From NCBI GenBank assembly GCA_017882305.1, contig JADGPU010000027.1, forward strand, positions 1 through 35,386: DNA of 35,386 bases. The letters are read 5' to 3'. Each line of letters starts with the position of its first letter. The first letter of the stretch is position 1. This stretch comes from Bacteroidales bacterium (GTDB lineage: Bacteria > Bacteroidota > Bacteroidia > Bacteroidales > VadinHA17). Under the pieces are notes generated by a model. The model worked only from the letters and a program-made list of their open reading frames with translations. It was not told where the DNA came from and ran no database searches. The position numbers were made by a program, and so were the translations under genes. This document shows positions 34,735-35,386 of the stretch, in pieces.

Positions 34735-35386
34735 CTATTTCCTGAATTCAATTCTAAAACCTATTACCTGCCATGATGGTAAATTTGCAGGCTTCTTTAT
34801 TACAAGCGCTTCTGCAGTCTGTTTCCAATTGATTTTTTCCGTACTGCCAATCATTGAAACTGAAGCTACTTTATTGGTGGCTTGTATCTGCGGTTTTGCC
34901 AGCGATCTGATCATTATATCTTCTTCAGGTTTCCCCAGACAATATGCATAGAGCGTATTCGCTTTTGTTGTAAAGCGTATGTCCTTAGAGCTATAGCCAT
35001 AGTTCTCATCAAATCTGCCAAGTTTTTTCGAAGGTTTATCTGCAGGTTTCTCTCCATATATTTTCCATGGACGTGATCCATAAATTCCTTCTCCGTTTGC
35101 TGCTGTCCAAATCCCAATCTCATCAAGTATCTTAAGCATATCGGGTTCAAGGTCTCCTTCAGGAGTCTGTACGACATTAAGCAACAGATTGCCATTCTTA
35201 CTAACAATATCCACAAGCATCTGGATCACCTCGGTAGATGTTTTATATTTTTGACCTGTACGGTAATACCAGTCTCCGATTGATGTGTCTGTCTGCCATG
35301 GGTATCGGCTTATCGTATCTTTTACACCACGCTCCAGATCCTCAACCCACATACCTTCGGATGGTTGTTTACAGGTATAGACAGCC
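34735..35386 (-). CDS. GH29 alpha-L-fucosidase, C-terminal part (cut by window edge)
   Basis: The frame stays open from the stop at 34735 to the end of the window, so the Met at 35352 is internal and the gene continues outside. The visible 217 codons cover the last part of the catalytic barrel and a C-terminal beta-sandwich. The segments QTDTSIGDWYY, SKNGNLLLNVVQTPEGDL, ILDEIGIWTAANGEGIYGS and SRPWKIYGE are the standard closing blocks of family 29 fucosidases. The catalytic nucleophile lies in the missing N-terminal part. The C-terminal domain ends IGFRIEFRK. The enzyme would release L-fucose from glycans, usually after export. It fits with the GH3 and esterase genes nearby but is not in the same close-packed group. 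Confidence 0.92.
   Translation of the reverse strand, partial: AVYTCKQPSEGMWVEDLERGVKDTISRYPWQTDTSIGDWYYRTGQKYKTSTEVIQMLVDIVSKNGNLLLNVVQTPEGDLEPDMLKILDEIGIWTAANGEGIYGSRPWKIYGEKPADKPSKKLGRFDENYGYSSKDIRFTTKANTLYAYCLGKPEEDIMIRSLAKPQIQATNKVASVSMIGSTEKINWKQTAEALVIKKPANLPSWQVIGFRIEFRK

Overview
The window reads as chromosome from a Bacteroidota species, probably class Bacteroidia. The evidence is moderate GC with AT-rich spacers, weak or absent Shine-Dalgarno sequences, double-module FtsX/MacB-type permeases of about 800 residues, NtrC-type regulators with a GAFTDA loop, DUF1080 and GH29/GH3 enzymes, PorT-like barrels and TAnnTTTG-like promoter boxes. No rRNA, tRNA, CRISPR array or transposase gene was seen.

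Region 1 (1-11356) holds two paralogous regulatory cassettes. Each has a sigma-54 response regulator and a membrane histidine kinase overlapping by 11 bp, next to one large FtsX-family permease (permeases A and B). In front of both permeases there is a plausible -24/-12 promoter of the form TGGCAT-N5-TTG, which ties the regulators to the permeases. Two palindromic GC-rich repeat elements (about 5-178 and 5682-5871) bracket the first cassette.

Region 2 (11370-12721) holds a DUF1080 lipoprotein and a small GRAM/PH-like protein, ending at a bidirectional terminator shared with region 3.

Region 3 (12790-26372, all minus strand) is a run of permeases. It starts upstream with a decayed gene (E) that has an internal deletion and a frameshift. 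Four tandem 806-residue paralogues follow (D4, D3, D2, D1), repeating every 2475-2476 bp, and then one more distant paralogue (C). Across regions 1 and 3 there are seven intact permeases and one broken one. No ABC ATPase, membrane-fusion protein or TolC partner is encoded in the window.

Region 4 (26457-35386) is carbohydrate and ester metabolism plus surface proteins: a GH3 glycosidase, then an apparent operon of SGNH hydrolase, CE1-like esterase, double beta-barrel protein and Asp-box lipoprotein. A coiled-coil membrane protein and the C-terminal part of a GH29 alpha-L-fucosidase, cut by the window edge, complete it.

The most unusual content is the orphan permease expansion with its regulatory cassettes. 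A role in sensing, extruding or resisting envelope-active compounds is inference; the sequence does not show a substrate.
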